Source of the DNA: Allopseudospirillum japonicum
Lineage (GTDB): Bacteria; Pseudomonadota; Gammaproteobacteria; Pseudomonadales; Halomonadaceae
DNA: 64,000 nucleotides
Reading direction: 5' to 3'
NCBI RefSeq assembly: GCF_900108915.1
Contig: NZ_FNYH01000010.1
Location: 1 to 64,000 of the forward strand
Shown here in pieces: positions 1-11,125 of the stretch; the first letter of the stretch is position 1; every line of letters begins with the position of its first letter. The notes under the pieces are model-generated. The model had not been told where the DNA came from, did not search any database, and worked only from the letters and a program-made list of their open reading frames with translations. Position numbers and translations under genes: made by a program.

Positions 1-504
1 CGCCGGCTGAGCAAGAAAAAGCTCGGCTCGGCCAACCGCGCCAAGGCCCGACAGAAGGTGGCGAAACTTCACGCCAAAATCTCCGATTGCCGGCAGGACA
101 ACTTGCACAAGCTGTCCCGCAGATTGATTAACGAGAACCAAGTGATCTGCGTCGAATCCCTGAAAGTGAAAAACATGATCCGTAACCCGAAATTGAGCAA
201 GGCCATTGCTGACGCTGGCTGGGGCGAGTTCGTGCGCCAGTTGGCGTACAAGGCGGAATGGGCAGGGCGCTCACTGGTCGCCATTGACCCGTGGTTCCCC
301 AGCTCCAAACGCTGTTCGGGTTGCGGACATACCTTATCGTCGCTGCCGTTGTCGGTCAGGCAATGGCGCTGCCCGGAATGTGGCGCAGACCATGACCGCG
401 ACATTAACGCCGCGACCAACATTAAAGCCGCCGGGCTGGCGGTGTTAGCCCTTGGAGAGAATGTAAGTGGCATGGGGTCAGTCCCCGTGTCCTGTTCTCG
501 ATGA
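1..504 (+). CDS. tnpB: TnpB (IS200/IS605-type OrfB) nuclease, C-terminal part cut by window start
   Basis: The reading frame is open from the first base and ends at 504, so only the C-terminal ~167 residues are visible. They hold the second half of a TnpB RuvC fold: the glutamate in CVESLKVKNM, a zinc-finger pair (CSGCG and CPEC, separated by LPLSVRQW), and the last RuvC aspartate in DRDINAATNI. TnpB proteins are RNA-guided DNA nucleases encoded by IS200/IS605 and IS1341 elements. The sequence is visibly GC-richer than the genes that follow, which suggests transfer. It is related to, but clearly different from, the copy at 18619. Whether the gene is full length depends on sequence upstream of the window. 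Confidence 0.9.
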   Translation, partial: RRLSKKKLGSANRAKARQKVAKLHAKISDCRQDNLHKLSRRLINENQVICVESLKVKNMIRNPKLSKAIADAGWGEFVRQLAYKAEWAGRSLVAIDPWFPSSKRCSGCGHTLSSLPLSVRQWRCPECGADHDRDINAATNIKAAGLAVLALGENVSGMGSVPVSCSR

Positions 505-513
505 ATTGGGAAT

Positions 514-543
514 CCCCTTCCTTTAGGGAGGGGAGGATGTCAA
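514..543 (+). repeat. IS200/IS605-type right-end hairpin
   Basis: Stem 514-521 (CCCCTTCC) pairs with 526-533 (GGGAGGGG) around a TTTA loop, with one G.T pair. The downstream sequence is AGGATGTCAA. A short hairpin just 3' of tnpB is what these elements use as their right end, and the 3' end of the guide RNA usually overlaps it. The true cleavage point cannot be fixed from one copy. Confidence 0.65.
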
Positions 544-709
544 TTTAACTGGATTGCGTCTTATATCAGAGCGTGAAGTATTCTAACGCTGTATTAAGAT
601 GTATTAAGAGGCCGTAGCAGCCTAGCTAGGTGAGTGAAACGAACGATTTCGAGCGCCTTGCTATGGAAATTAAGTGCCACGCAAGGCCCAAAAGATAGAG
701 GACAGGCAC

Positions 710-724
710 GGGGAGGACGTCAAG
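710..724 (+). repeat. Second copy of the IS end motif GGGGAGGAYGTCAA
   Basis: Bases 710-723 match 530-543 at 13 of 14 positions (GGGGAGGACGTCAA versus GGGGAGGATGTCAA). Between the two copies (544-709) I see no gene. The 12-mer AGCGCCTTGCTA at 652-663 recurs at 19843-19854, downstream of the other TnpB element. This looks like a nested or decayed element end that touches the stop codon of the next gene. Confidence 0.45.
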
Positions 725-1253
725 CTAAATACTCGTCCTTTAACTTCACATAATTGGCTGCACTGTATTTAAAAAAGGCGCGCTCGCTATCTTTTAACAC
801 TCGGATTGCTTTGGCAGGATTGCCTGCATACACATGGCCAGATTCTAAATGTCGTTTGGGTGGTACCACAGCACCTGCGGCAATAATGACCTCATCTTCC
901 ACCACGACGCCATCCATAATAATGGCGCCCATCCCAACTAGGATCCGGTTCCCGAGCGTGCAGCCATGCAAAATCGCTTTGTGGCCTACGGTGACATCTT
1001 CCCCCAAGGTTAAAGGCCAGCCACCTGGGTTAAAGTCGCTGGCATGGGTAATATGCAACACGCTACCATCTTGCACACTGGTACGGGCACCAATACGGAT
1101 CTGGTGCATATCACCACGGATCACCGCTTGCGGCCACACGGAAACATCCTCTCCTAAGACAACATCGCCGATCACGCTCGCTTGTGGATCAATAAACACC
1201 CGTGGGCCACAAACAGGGGTGTGCCCGCGAAAAGTACGTAAATGATGTGACAT
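720..1253 (-). CDS. Gamma-class carbonic anhydrase family protein (YrdA-like)
   Basis: A 177-residue left-handed beta-helix protein built from hexapeptide repeats (for example VIGDVVLGEDVSVWPQAVIRGD). It carries the family's metal-ligand region: a histidine in VLHITHASD and histidines in VTVGHKAILHGCTLG. Family members form trimers with zinc or iron between subunits; many, like E. coli YrdA and PaaY relatives, have weak or unknown activity. Start 1253 has GAGGAG six bases upstream. The TGA stop falls inside the sequence that resembles an IS end (710-724), so the extreme C-terminus may have been reset by insertion, although total length is normal for the family. Confidence 0.9.
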   Translation of the reverse strand: MSHHLRTFRGHTPVCGPRVFIDPQASVIGDVVLGEDVSVWPQAVIRGDMHQIRIGARTSVQDGSVLHITHASDFNPGGWPLTLGEDVTVGHKAILHGCTLGNRILVGMGAIIMDGVVVEDEVIIAAGAVVPPKRHLESGHVYAGNPAKAIRVLKDSERAFFKYSAANYVKLKDEYLA

Positions 1254-1316
1254 GATGGCTCCTCACAGCAGATTAAAAAAGATTAAGGTATCATACTCGA
1301 CCTAATCCAAAACTAG

Positions 1317-2132
<816 letters not shown>

Positions 2133-2147
2133 TCTTTTGGGTGTGCT

Positions 2148-2173
2148 CTTGCTAGGGGCTATACCCTAGCAAG
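2148..2173. terminator. Hairpin between convergent dapB and the GGDEF-EAL gene
   Basis: A perfect 10-bp stem, 2148-2157 (CTTGCTAGGG) with 2164-2173 (CCCTAGCAAG), around a six-base loop. It sits in the 42-bp gap between two convergent genes, the usual place for a bidirectional terminator. The T tract is poor on both sides. Confidence 0.55.
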
Positions 2174-2174
2174 C

Positions 2175-5096
2175 TTAACTGTTCAGTGGTTGTAACCAGC
2201 CTTGCTCAGGGGCATAGTTCGCAATCCATGTGGGCAATTCCTGCGCTGGCATAGGCTTTGCTATTCCGTACCCTTGCCCTAATTCACAACCCAAGCGGAT
2301 CAAATGCTGGCCGTGTTCCATACTTTCGACCCCTTCAGCAATCACTTGGCGGCCAAAGGTGCGGCTTAACCCGATCACGCCTTCGATAATAGCCATATCT
2401 TCCGGATCTTTAAGCATATCGCGTACAAAGGACTGATCAATTTTAAGGACATCTGCCGGTAAACGTTTAAGATATGTTAATGAAGAATAGCCTGTACCAA
2501 AATCATCCAAGGCAAAGGTGACCCCAAGCTTGCGGCATTGATCGATGACATCAGAAACATACTGAATATCTGCTAGGGCGGAAGTTTCTACGATTTCTAG
2601 CTCCACCTGTTGCGGACACACATCTGGATAACATTTCAATAAACGGGCCAGATGCTCGCAAAACCCCCTTTGCTGCAGATGACGCCCCGCAATATTAATA
2701 CTAATGGTGAGCTGTAAGCCTTGTTGACGCCAAATATGCAGTTGGCGAATCGCTTCTTCTAAAATCCACTCGCCTAGGCTGACCGACAGCGGGTGTTCCT
2801 CAATCAAGGGTAAAAACTCGCCTGGACTGACCAGACCACGTTGTGGGTCTTGCCAACGTACCAAGGCTTCTGCGCCAATCACACGTCCTTCACGCATGTT
2901 GACCTTGGGTTGGTAATACAGACAAAATTCGTAATTCTCAATCGCTTGAGCGATACGGTTTAAGGCTTCTTGATGCGCGTGGACTTTGCGATCTTGTTCA
3001 GGGTCAAACAAATGGTAGCCGTTGCGGCCTGCTTGTTTGGCTTGATACATGGCTTGGTCAGCGTGTCTTAAGAGGGTATCTGCATCGGCATCATCATCAG
3101 GAAAAATGGTAAGCCCTATGCTGGCGGTGACATAAGCGAGCTCCCCGTTATGCAATAAATAAGGCTGAGAGATAATTGCCAGTAAACGTTCTAAGGCTTG
3201 TTCACAATCGTGCAGATGTTCTAAATCACACAGTAAAAGCACAAACTCATCGCCTCCCAAACGCGCGACCGTATCACTGCCGCGCATATGGTTTTTTAAA
3301 CGCCGTGCCACTTCTACCAATAAGTAATCACCGGCTTCATGGCCGTAAGTATCATTGACGGGTTTAAAACCATCTAAATCCATATAACACACGGCCATTT
3401 GGGTTTGGGTGCGCCGTGTTTGTGCCAAGGCTCGTTGCAAACGATCGGCAAGCAGGACACGATTGGGCAAATCGGTTAACGCATCATAATGCGCAAGCTG
3501 CTCTAAATGCTGTTGGTGCTGTTTGAGTTGGGTGATATCAGAAAAAATCCCCACATAGTGGTTAATGCTTTGATCACTCCCATACACCACAGAAATTGTG
3601 AGTAATTCTGCGTACACTTCGCCGTTTTTGCGTCGATTCCAAATTTCTCCACGCCAGAAGCCTTCCTCGTGCAGGGTTTGCCACATATGACGATAAAAGA
3701 GCGGGTTTTGATGGCCTGATTTTAAAAAGCTTGGATCACGCCCTAAGATTTCGTTACGGCTATACCCTGTGATTTCACAAAAGGTCGGGTTGACATCAAT
3801 CACACGGTTTTGGTGATCTGTGATTAAAATCCCCTCATGTGCATGAGTAAACACACTGGCAGCAAGGCGCAAACGTTCGTCCGCTTCTTGGCGCTCGCTA
3901 ATATCACGACAGATACAATACACCAAGGTTTCCCCTTCCCAGTGCACACTATTTGCACTGATTTCTACTGCGTATGTGCTGCCATCTTTGCGTTTGTGTT
4001 GGCTTTCAAAAGTCCGGCTATTGCGTCTTAACCCTTCAATAAAAGCGCGTACTTGGGATTGATCTGCCCCATATTGCCAATCGGCGGCATTCATTTGGCT
4101 AAGTTCTGCTAAAGAATAACCCAGCATATAAGCAAAGCTGGGGTTAGCCTCGACCACCTTGCCTTCTAAATCCAAAATCACAATGCCATCGCGCGAGGTA
4201 TTAATCAGGGTTTTATTACGAAAGACCTCACGCGCCAACGCGGTTTCCATGGCTTTGCGTTCGCTAATATCTGTGGAAATCCCTGCGATCCCAGTGACTT
4301 GTCCTTTATTATCGAATAGAGGGTATTTAATGGATAAAAAGGTTTTGCCTGTTTGGGCATTGGCTGTAGAGAAATACTCTTCAAACACCAAGGGGCGTTT
4401 TAATGCTAAAACTTGCAAATCATTGCGCCAATGCTGGGCGGCTTGCGTATATTCTAAAAAGTGCTCTCGGCTACAACCGAGCCAGTCTTTTGGTTGCTTA
4501 TTGGTGCTTAGTAAATCCAGTAACGGCGGATTAGCAAAAAGTAAACGCCCTTCTGTATCAAAGGCATACATAAACGCAGGGCTTTGTTGAACCAAGCGCT
4601 CAATGTAAGCTGTCTGTGCTTGCGGCTGCGGACTGGCTCCCAGATCTGTCATCAAGGTAATAAAACCTTGCTGGTGCCAAGGCAGCACACTAATGCGTAA
4701 TTTTTTTTGCTGAGGCGCATACCAAGCCTCGAACTGTTTCGGCGTTTGCGTCTGCACCACTTGCGCATAAGCCTTCAAAAAAGGCGCTTGTTGAACCTGA
4801 TACACTTGGGTGGCGGTTTGCTGGCAAATGCGCTCGCTGGAAGAAGCAAGTAAACGTGCAAATGCAGGATTAAGGTGGACAAAACGATAATCACAAGGCT
4901 GATTGTTCGCATCGAACACCAACTGCTGAAACGCTAACGCTTCTGGGATCTGCTCAAATAAGTGTGCGTAATCGCATGGCTCTGGAGGACAAGCACAAGA
5001 CGGCATCCTAGCCGATAAGACGTCTTGACCAAGTTGAGAAGAAGGGGCCTGATCCATAGGATAATCCATAATTACTAGGGCTTGATATGCTGACAA
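2175..5096 (-). CDS. Cyclic-di-GMP signalling protein with four PAS domains, GGDEF and EAL
   Basis: A 973-residue protein with no obvious membrane segment. Four PAS-type segments lie at about 45-155, 163-285, 290-405 and 410-530; the last three end in the PAC-like signature DISER or SDITQ. They are followed by a GGDEF domain (about 535-705) and an EAL domain (about 715-965). The GGDEF motif RLGGDEF is intact and preceded by an RxxD inhibitory-site motif (RGSD). The EAL domain keeps EALVRW and DDFGTGYSSL. Both cyclase and phosphodiesterase activity are therefore possible; which dominates cannot be read from sequence. The TTG start at 5096 has no clear ribosome-binding site, and an ATG at 5069 is an alternative. 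c-di-GMP commonly controls motility, which fits this flagella-rich region, but no direct link is visible. Confidence 0.93.
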   Translation of the reverse strand: MSAYQALVIMDYPMDQAPSSQLGQDVLSARMPSCACPPEPCDYAHLFEQIPEALAFQQLVFDANNQPCDYRFVHLNPAFARLLASSSERICQQTATQVYQVQQAPFLKAYAQVVQTQTPKQFEAWYAPQQKKLRISVLPWHQQGFITLMTDLGASPQPQAQTAYIERLVQQSPAFMYAFDTEGRLLFANPPLLDLLSTNKQPKDWLGCSREHFLEYTQAAQHWRNDLQVLALKRPLVFEEYFSTANAQTGKTFLSIKYPLFDNKGQVTGIAGISTDISERKAMETALAREVFRNKTLINTSRDGIVILDLEGKVVEANPSFAYMLGYSLAELSQMNAADWQYGADQSQVRAFIEGLRRNSRTFESQHKRKDGSTYAVEISANSVHWEGETLVYCICRDISERQEADERLRLAASVFTHAHEGILITDHQNRVIDVNPTFCEITGYSRNEILGRDPSFLKSGHQNPLFYRHMWQTLHEEGFWRGEIWNRRKNGEVYAELLTISVVYGSDQSINHYVGIFSDITQLKQHQQHLEQLAHYDALTDLPNRVLLADRLQRALAQTRRTQTQMAVCYMDLDGFKPVNDTYGHEAGDYLLVEVARRLKNHMRGSDTVARLGGDEFVLLLCDLEHLHDCEQALERLLAIISQPYLLHNGELAYVTASIGLTIFPDDDADADTLLRHADQAMYQAKQAGRNGYHLFDPEQDRKVHAHQEALNRIAQAIENYEFCLYYQPKVNMREGRVIGAEALVRWQDPQRGLVSPGEFLPLIEEHPLSVSLGEWILEEAIRQLHIWRQQGLQLTISINIAGRHLQQRGFCEHLARLLKCYPDVCPQQVELEIVETSALADIQYVSDVIDQCRKLGVTFALDDFGTGYSSLTYLKRLPADVLKIDQSFVRDMLKDPEDMAIIEGVIGLSRTFGRQVIAEGVESMEHGQHLIRLGCELGQGYGIAKPMPAQELPTWIANYAPEQGWLQPLNS

Positions 5097-5138
5097 GAAA
5101 GAAAAGCAACAGGTATGCGTTGCAAAAAGTAAGCGCTG

Positions 5139-5696
5139 TTAGCGGCTATAACGATAAATATCATCGGCGACCTGATCTAAGGCACTGCTAAAAAGTTGTA
5201 GAATATTTTCTTCAAATTCTTGCACGTTTAAGCCGTATTGCACTGGATATTGAATTTCAAGGCGCAGGCTATCACGCTGATACATGTAAGCCTTGGGTTG
5301 GCGTTTATCACGATTCCAGCGGTTACAATAGTGGAGCAAATCATTATAGTGATTTTCTTTGGTGCTAAAGCTAGCTACTAAAGCGAGATTCCAAATTTGC
5401 TGATTATCTAAGCGATCAAAAATAATATAAGCGCGATATTGTATCCCATTTTCGACTAACACAAGGTCTAAATCTTGATCTTGGCTGACCTCATAGCGAA
5501 TCCCTAGCCGGTCTAACAGCTGCCTGATCGCTTTATCTGGCGCGATGGCGTTGGTTTGCGTTGCGTCTGTTGGTGCCACTTGCTGGCTTAATGCACCATA
5601 AGATACTACGGCGTTTGCCTCACTGGTGTGAGGCAAGGTGAACATCAAACCAGCAAGCACACAAGCATACTGGGGATATTTGATTAACTGAGGCAT
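5139..5696 (-). CDS. Exported YbjN-like protein of unknown function
   Basis: 185 residues. The N-terminus looks like a cleavable signal peptide (YACVLAGLMFTLPHTSEANA). The rest resembles the YbjN/type III chaperone-like fold: a short alpha-beta domain with the region FDRLDNQQIWNLALVASFS followed by LHYCNRWN, typical of that family. E. coli YbjN has been linked to stress and motility phenotypes, but its biochemical role is unsettled. GGAG precedes the ATG by eight bases. The family call rests on pattern recognition only. Confidence 0.6.
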   Translation of the reverse strand: MPQLIKYPQYACVLAGLMFTLPHTSEANAVVSYGALSQQVAPTDATQTNAIAPDKAIRQLLDRLGIRYEVSQDQDLDLVLVENGIQYRAYIIFDRLDNQQIWNLALVASFSTKENHYNDLLHYCNRWNRDKRQPKAYMYQRDSLRLEIQYPVQYGLNVQEFEENILQLFSSALDQVADDIYRYSR

Positions 5697-5720
5697 TGTG
5701 TTAACTCCATGTGAAAAGCA

Positions 5721-6305
5721 CTAGGTGTTCAGCGGCTGTTGTAGCCATAACTTCAATCCTTGCAGCGCACAAAGGACCGCACAACGGCGTATCTGATCAC
5801 GATCCCCAACGAAATGTAAACGACGACTGACCAGCGCATATGGATTGGTACCCCAAGCAAAATCCACAGTACCTACCGGCTTATTAGCACTGCCGCCTCC
5901 AGGGCCTGCAACCCCACTAATGGCTACACCCAGATCTGCTTGTGCGTGTTGTAAAGCCCCTTGCACCATGGTTTCTACCACAGGCGCACTTACAGCACCG
6001 AGCTGATCTAAATAGACTTGAGGTACGTTTAAGGCTTGATGTTTAGCGCGATTGGCATAAGTGACCCAAGTGAGGTCCAGACAAGCCGAACTACCAGCAA
6101 TTGCGGTTAAGCTTTGCGCTACCCAGCCACCAGTACAAGATTCTGCACAAGTTAAGTGCAGATAGTGTGCGCAGGCTTGCGTGATGACCTGGTACGCTGT
6201 GTCATAAATCAAAGCATCTGCAATCGGGCGCTGAAAGTCTTGCGTGCTCAAGTGTACATCCAATGCACAGGCAAAAGATTGCTGTGTATACTGAAAGTAA
6301 GACAT
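5721..6305 (-). CDS. pncC: Nicotinamide-nucleotide amidase (CinA C-terminal family)
   Basis: 194 residues with the hallmark CinA C-terminal motifs: CAESCTGGW near residue 53 (catalytic serine and neighbours) and AISGVAGPGGGS near 130, followed by KPVGTV. PncC deamidates nicotinamide mononucleotide in NAD recycling. The N-terminus is about 30 residues longer than E. coli PncC and not recognisable. AGGAAG lies five bases before the ATG. It is divergent from purL and 25 bp from the YbjN-like gene, so those two may be cotranscribed. Confidence 0.88.
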   Translation of the reverse strand: MSYFQYTQQSFACALDVHLSTQDFQRPIADALIYDTAYQVITQACAHYLHLTCAESCTGGWVAQSLTAIAGSSACLDLTWVTYANRAKHQALNVPQVYLDQLGAVSAPVVETMVQGALQHAQADLGVAISGVAGPGGGSANKPVGTVDFAWGTNPYALVSRRLHFVGDRDQIRRCAVLCALQGLKLWLQQPLNT

Positions 6306-6395
6306 TAAAACTTCCTAATATGAAATCTCTTGCACCTAAGATACGCCACGGCGCGAACTTTTTTGTGTTTTAAGATCTTTTTTGTGCTTGAAAGT

Positions 6396-6419
6396 CTCAC
6401 TCAGACAGTGAGGATTTTT
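6396..6419 (+). promoter_or_regulatory. Hairpin followed by T5 in the purL leader
   Basis: CTCACT (6396-6401) pairs with AGTGAG (6407-6412) around a five-base loop, extended by a T.G pair, then GATTTTTG. It lies about 60 bases before the purL start and looks like a short intrinsic terminator, so leader attenuation is possible. No purine riboswitch core was recognised around it. Confidence 0.3.
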
Positions 6420-6476
6420 GCTATCATAAGCCTCGGTAAATACCTTATCTACAGCTTATATAGAGGCTTTCTGATC

Positions 6477-9400
6477 ATGCTAGAGTTGCGTGGAGCGCCC
6501 GCCTTATCGGCTTTCCGTACCCAAAAACTACTCTCCACTTTACAGGCAATTTGCCCCCAAGTAACCCAAGTGTATGCTGAGTTTATGCACTTTGTGGATT
6601 TAGAATCCAGCCTGAGTGAAGATCAATTAACGCGTCTACAGCAGCTCTTGCACTATGGGCCCCACAATGAAAGCGCCGCTTTACAAGGCCAGTTATTCCT
6701 TGTCGTACCGCGTCTTGGCACCCAATCGCCTTGGTCTTCCAAAGCGACAGAAATTGCCCAAAACTGTGATCTCACCTCTGTGTTACGTATTGAGCGTGGT
6801 ACCGCTTTTTATGTGCAAGCCAGTATCCAGCTCAATGACCAAACATACCAAGCCATCAGTGCGGCCCTGCATGATCGCATGACGCAAACTGTGCTAACCA
6901 GCACAGCCCAAGCAGCAAGTTTATTTCGTCATGAAGCGCCGCGGCCTCTTACCCAAGTCGACATTTTACAAGGTGGGCGCGCCGCTTTAGTCGCGGCAAA
7001 TCAACATTTAGGACTTGCGCTTGCTGAAGATGAGATTGACTACCTGTATACAAGTTTCCAAGATTTGGGGCGTAATCCCAATGATATCGAATTAATGATG
7101 TTTGCGCAGGCCAACTCTGAGCACTGCCGCCACAAAATCTTTAATGCTACTTGGAGCTTGGATGGGGAAGTACAAAGCCATTCCCTATTTGGCATGATTC
7201 GCAACACGCACCAGCAGCATCCAGAGAAAGTCCTTTCTGCATATAAAGATAATGCTGCAGTGATTGAAGGCCATGTTGGCGCACGTTTTTATCCTGATCC
7301 ACGCACGCACCAATATCAAGCGACGGAAGAAAAAGTCCATATTTTGATGAAGGTGGAAACCCATAATCACCCAACGGCCATTTCGCCTTTTTCTGGTGCT
7401 TCCACAGGGCACGGTGGCGAAATTCGTGATGAAGGTGCCACCGGACGTGGTTCTAAACCCAAAGCTGGTCTCACCGGTTTTAGTGTCTCCAATCTGCGTA
7501 TTCCAGATTATATCCAACCTTGGGAACAAGAAGATTATGGCAAGCCGGAACGTATCGTTTCCGCTCTGGATATTATGTTGGAAGCCCCTTTAGGGGGTGC
7601 GGCCTTTAATAATGAGTTTGGACGCCCGAATCTCAACGGTTATTTTCGTACTTTTGAGGAGTATGCACTGGGTGCCGCTGGGATGGAGCGTCGTGGTTAT
7701 CACAAACCTATTATGCTGGCCGGTGGTTTGGGTAATATTCGTGAACAACATATTGAAAAGCACGAGATTCCCGTTGGTGCGCACCTGATTGTTATGGGTG
7801 GGCCAGCGATGTTAATCGGTCTGGGTGGTGGTGCGGCCTCATCGATGGCAACTGGGGCATCAAGCGAAGATTTGGATTTTGCCTCGGTACAGCGTGAAAA
7901 CCCAGAAATTGAGCGCCGCGTACAAGAAGTGATTGATGCTTGTTGGGCTTTAGATGATCACAACCCGATTTTATTTATCCATGATGTCGGTGCCGGTGGT
8001 TTATCCAATGCCTTGCCTGAGTTAGTGAAAGATGGTGGCCGTGGCGGTAAATTTGCCTTAAGACAAGTTCCCAATGCGGAACCTGGCATGAGCCCGCTAG
8101 AAATTTGGTGTAACGAAGCGCAAGAGCGCTATGTGCTGGCAGTGGCGCCTCAAGATTTAGCGACTTTCGATGCCTTATGTCAACGCGAGCGTTGCCCTTA
8201 TGCTGTGGTTGGCGAAGCAACCCAAGCGCATCATTTAAGCGTGCATGATGCGCACTTCAACACGCACCCGGTGGATTTACCTATGAGTGTGCTGTTTGGA
8301 AAGCCACCAAAAATGCACCGTGAGTTTACCCGCCAAACGATCCAACAGGTGGATTTAGATCTGTCCCAAGTGGATTTGACCGAGGCGCTTGCGCGTGTCC
8401 TTCAGCATCCTAGTGTTGCCAGTAAAAGCTTCTTGATCACTATTGGTGATCGCAGTATTACCGGCATGGTCGCTCGTGATCAAATGGTTGGCCCTTGGCA
8501 AGTTCCAGTGGCAGATTGCGCTGTCACTACGACTACAGTGAGCGCACGTACAGGGGAAGCAATGGCGATGGGCGAGCGTACGCCGGTGGCCTTGATCCAT
8601 CCAGCAGCATCTGGCCGTCTCGCGATTGCAGAAACCCTAACGAACTTATGGGCTGCGGATATCGAGGCCATCAGTGATATTAAGCTATCTGCTAACTGGA
8701 TGTCCGCGGCGAATCATCCTGGAGAAAACCAAGCTTTATATGACACCGTGTATGCGGTAGGTATGGAGCTTGCACCCGAATTAGGCATTGCGATTCCTGT
8801 AGGTAAGGATTCGATGTCGATGCGTACCCAGTGGCAGCAAGCAGACACGCAAAAATCTGTGACCTCTCCTTTATCTTTAGTGATTTCTGGATTTGCTCCC
8901 GTCACAGATGCTGCGCAAACTTGGACGCCACAATTACAGCAAGATCAGGATTCTGTGCTGGTTTTGGTGGATCTAGGTCGTGGCCAAGCACGCTTAGGGG
9001 CTTCGATTCTCGCACAGGTCTATAACCAAATTGGTGCGCAGGCACCCGATTTAGATCAAGCAGAGGATTTAAAAGCTTTGTTTAAAGTATTGCGCACCTT
9101 ACGTCAGCAAGGCAAGGTGCAGGCTTATCATGATCGCAGTGATGGCGGTTTGTGGGCCTGTGTTGCTGAGATGGCATTTGCTGGCCATGTTGGTGTCGAT
9201 ATTGATTTAAGTACTTGGGCAGCTACCCCAGATCAAGCCTTGGCGGCCTTGTTTAATGAAGAAATCGGGGTGGTGATTCAGATCAAGCAAGCCGATTTAG
9301 CAGCGACCCTCACGTGTTTGGCAGATGCTGGCTTGGCAGCTTGCTCAGGGGTGATTGCCACGCTGAATACAGATCAACACTTACGTGTACGTTATCAAAA

Positions 9401-10385
9401 TCAGATATTAAGCCAAGATACACGTGTGGCTTATCAGCAATTATGGAGCCAAACGAGTTACCGTTTACAAGCCCTGCGTGATAATCCTGTGTGTGCTGAG
9501 CAAGAGTTCAATCGCTTGCAAGATGAGCAAGACCCAGGTTTGCATGCCCAGCTCAGTTTTGATGTTGCCGAAGATATTGCCGCGCCTTTTATTGCCACTG
9601 GGGTCCGTCCCAAAATGGCCATTTTGCGCGAGCAAGGGGTGAACGGCCAATTGGAAATGGCTGCCGCTTTTGATCAAGCCGGTTTCGATAGTTTTGATGT
9701 GCATATGAGCGATTTGCTCGCCGGTCGTGTTTCTTTAGCCGATTTCAAAGGCTTGGTGGCTTGCGGTGGTTTCTCTTATGGTGACGTTTTGGGGGCTGGC
9801 GGCGGCTGGGCAAAATCTGTGCTTTTCCATACACAAGTGCGTGACGAGTTTGCGGCCTTCTTTGCGCGTACAGATACCTTTAGTTTAGGGGTGTGTAATG
9901 GCTGCCAAATGCTGTCGCAGTTGAAAGACTTGATTCCTGGTGCGGAGTTCTGGCCACGTTTTGTCCGTAATTTATCCGAACAATTCGAAGCCCGAGTGGC
10001 TATGGTAGAGGTACAAAACTCACCCTCGGTTTTATTACAGGGAATGGCAGGGTCACGTATGCCGATTGCGGTGGCGCATGGTGAGGGACGCGCTGAATTT
10101 ACGGATCCGCAGCATCTGCAAGCGGCACAAGACTCTGGCTGTGTTGCCTTGCGTTATGTTGATCATTATGGCCAAGTGACCCAGGCATATCCTGCTAACC
10201 CGAATGGCTCACCTGCAGGGATTACTGGCCTAAGCAGTCGTGATGGTCGGGTGACTTTGATGATGCCACACCCTGAACGTGTCTATCGCACCATCACTCA
10301 ATCCTATTGCCCACCTGAATGGCGTGCACATACCTATGGTGCTTGGATGCGTTTATTCCGCAACGCACGCGTTTGGGTCGACTAG
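6477..10385 (+). CDS. purL: Phosphoribosylformylglycinamidine synthase, long form
   Basis: A 1302-residue large-type PurL, which makes FGAM from FGAR, glutamine and ATP in purine synthesis. The ATG at 6477 is chosen because [14 protein letters not shown] matches the family N-terminus and gives the normal length; the upstream extension (from 6330) is unlike the family. Visible parts are the N-terminal PurS-like domain, the linker, two AIRS-like ATP-binding halves ([53 protein letters not shown]), and a C-terminal glutaminase with nucleophile cysteine in [12 protein letters not shown] and the His-Glu pair in MMPHPERV. It stands alone with no other pur gene nearby. Confidence 0.98.
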   Translation: MLELRGAPALSAFRTQKLLSTLQAICPQVTQVYAEFMHFVDLESSLSEDQLTRLQQLLHYGPHNESAALQGQLFLVVPRLGTQSPWSSKATEIAQNCDLTSVLRIERGTAFYVQASIQLNDQTYQAISAALHDRMTQTVLTSTAQAASLFRHEAPRPLTQVDILQGGRAALVAANQHLGLALAEDEIDYLYTSFQDLGRNPNDIELMMFAQANSEHCRHKIFNATWSLDGEVQSHSLFGMIRNTHQQHPEKVLSAYKDNAAVIEGHVGARFYPDPRTHQYQATEEKVHILMKVETHNHPTAISPFSGASTGHGGEIRDEGATGRGSKPKAGLTGFSVSNLRIPDYIQPWEQEDYGKPERIVSALDIMLEAPLGGAAFNNEFGRPNLNGYFRTFEEYALGAAGMERRGYHKPIMLAGGLGNIREQHIEKHEIPVGAHLIVMGGPAMLIGLGGGAASSMATGASSEDLDFASVQRENPEIERRVQEVIDACWALDDHNPILFIHDVGAGGLSNALPELVKDGGRGGKFALRQVPNAEPGMSPLEIWCNEAQERYVLAVAPQDLATFDALCQRERCPYAVVGEATQAHHLSVHDAHFNTHPVDLPMSVLFGKPPKMHREFTRQTIQQVDLDLSQVDLTEALARVLQHPSVASKSFLITIGDRSITGMVARDQMVGPWQVPVADCAVTTTTVSARTGEAMAMGERTPVALIHPAASGRLAIAETLTNLWAADIEAISDIKLSANWMSAANHPGENQALYDTVYAVGMELAPELGIAIPVGKDSMSMRTQWQQADTQKSVTSPLSLVISGFAPVTDAAQTWTPQLQQDQDSVLVLVDLGRGQARLGASILAQVYNQIGAQAPDLDQAEDLKALFKVLRTLRQQGKVQAYHDRSDGGLWACVAEMAFAGHVGVDIDLSTWAATPDQALAALFNEEIGVVIQIKQADLAATLTCLADAGLAACSGVIATLNTDQHLRVRYQNQILSQDTRVAYQQLWSQTSYRLQALRDNPVCAEQEFNRLQDEQDPGLHAQLSFDVAEDIAAPFIATGVRPKMAILREQGVNGQLEMAAAFDQAGFDSFDVHMSDLLAGRVSLADFKGLVACGGFSYGDVLGAGGGWAKSVLFHTQVRDEFAAFFARTDTFSLGVCNGCQMLSQLKDLIPGAEFWPRFVRNLSEQFEARVAMVEVQNSPSVLLQGMAGSRMPIAVAHGEGRAEFTDPQHLQAAQDSGCVALRYVDHYGQVTQAYPANPNGSPAGITGLSSRDGRVTLMMPHPERVYRTITQSYCPPEWRAHTYGAWMRLFRNARVWVD

Positions 10386-10706
10386 ACTGATGAGCAAAAG
10401 ACGTTGGGTTGTTTAGCAGCAACCCAGCATCTTACAAGGATGCCTGTGCCCAAATTGGGCACAGGTTGATGTGGTTTTTGCTAAGATAAAATAAGGCGTT
10501 AGCAAATCAGTTGTTATTTCAATTAACAGACATTGAAAATGCTTTTTTATTTGCTGCTGGGATCAAGGTGAGCAAGCCTTTTTTTATCAAAGACACCCTA
10601 GCGTGTTTAAGTCACAAAGATATACAGGTTGCAACCGAGCTTGGCTTGTAAAACACTGGTTAAAACGCTAGCTTAAATTTTTTAAGGCCCAACAGGAGTT
10701 TGGATC
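10386..10706. other. Noncoding gap between purL and flgB
   Basis: 321 bp without a gene. It begins with the purL terminator hairpins, after which it is AT-rich. The flgB promoter should be here. I looked for sigma-54 (TGGCAC-N5-TTGC) and sigma-28 matches and found none I would defend; TTGGCTTGTAAAAC near 10640 is at best a poor sigma-54 resemblance. Confidence 0.6.
10443..10479 (+). terminator. purL terminator
   Basis: A perfect 11-bp inverted repeat, CCTGTGCCCAA (10443-10453) and TTGGGCACAGG (10455-10465), followed within eight bases by GGTTTTTG. A second weaker hairpin (GGGTTG ... CAACCC, around 10410) lies just before it. The position 58 bases after the purL stop fits. Confidence 0.7.
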
Positions 10707-11108
10707 ATGCCTACTATCAATTTTGATAATGCGCTGGGGATTCATCCTCAAGCGGTTCAAGTCCGCAGTCAGCGTGCCGAAATACTAGCTAATAATATTG
10801 CCAATGCAGACACGCCTGGGTTTAAAGCCCGTGATTTAGATTTTCAAGGGATGCTTAAAGGGGAATATGATAAGCGCCAACGTATGGAATTAGCCCGTAC
10901 CAATGCGTCCCATATTCCTGCAGCAGTAGAAACGCATGATTCTGCGTTGAAATTCCGCATCCCAAATCAACCTGCAGTCGATGGTAATACGGTAGAAGCC
11001 GATATTGAGCAGGGTAAATTCGCACAGAATTCACTGCAATATCAATCAAGCTTTACTTTCCTTAATAGTAAATTCAAGGGGCTCTCACGCGCTTTGAAGT
11101 CAGAATAA
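10707..11108 (+). CDS. flgB: Flagellar proximal rod protein FlgB
   Basis: 133 residues, the usual FlgB length. The conserved N-terminal rod signature ANNIANADTPGFKARDLDF is present near residue 30 and a C-terminal helix (NSLQYQSSFTFLNSKFKGL) ends the protein. FlgB is one of the rod proteins exported by the flagellar type III apparatus. AGGAG sits eight bases before the ATG. It is the first gene of the flg operon here, with flgC 17 bases downstream; flgA and flgM, often nearby, are absent. Confidence 0.97.
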   Translation: MPTINFDNALGIHPQAVQVRSQRAEILANNIANADTPGFKARDLDFQGMLKGEYDKRQRMELARTNASHIPAAVETHDSALKFRIPNQPAVDGNTVEADIEQGKFAQNSLQYQSSFTFLNSKFKGLSRALKSE

Positions 11109-11125
11109 GCCCGAGGTAATGGAGC

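Noticed and set aside
69..473. Minus-strand open frame opposite TnpB
   Set aside because: It is antisense to clear TnpB motifs and has no recognisable features; GC-rich sequence readily gives such frames.
10630..10660. Sigma-54 promoter for flgB at TTGGCTTGTAAAACACTGG
   Set aside because: It lacks the GC element at the proper distance after GG, so it falls short of TGGCAC-N5-TTGC.
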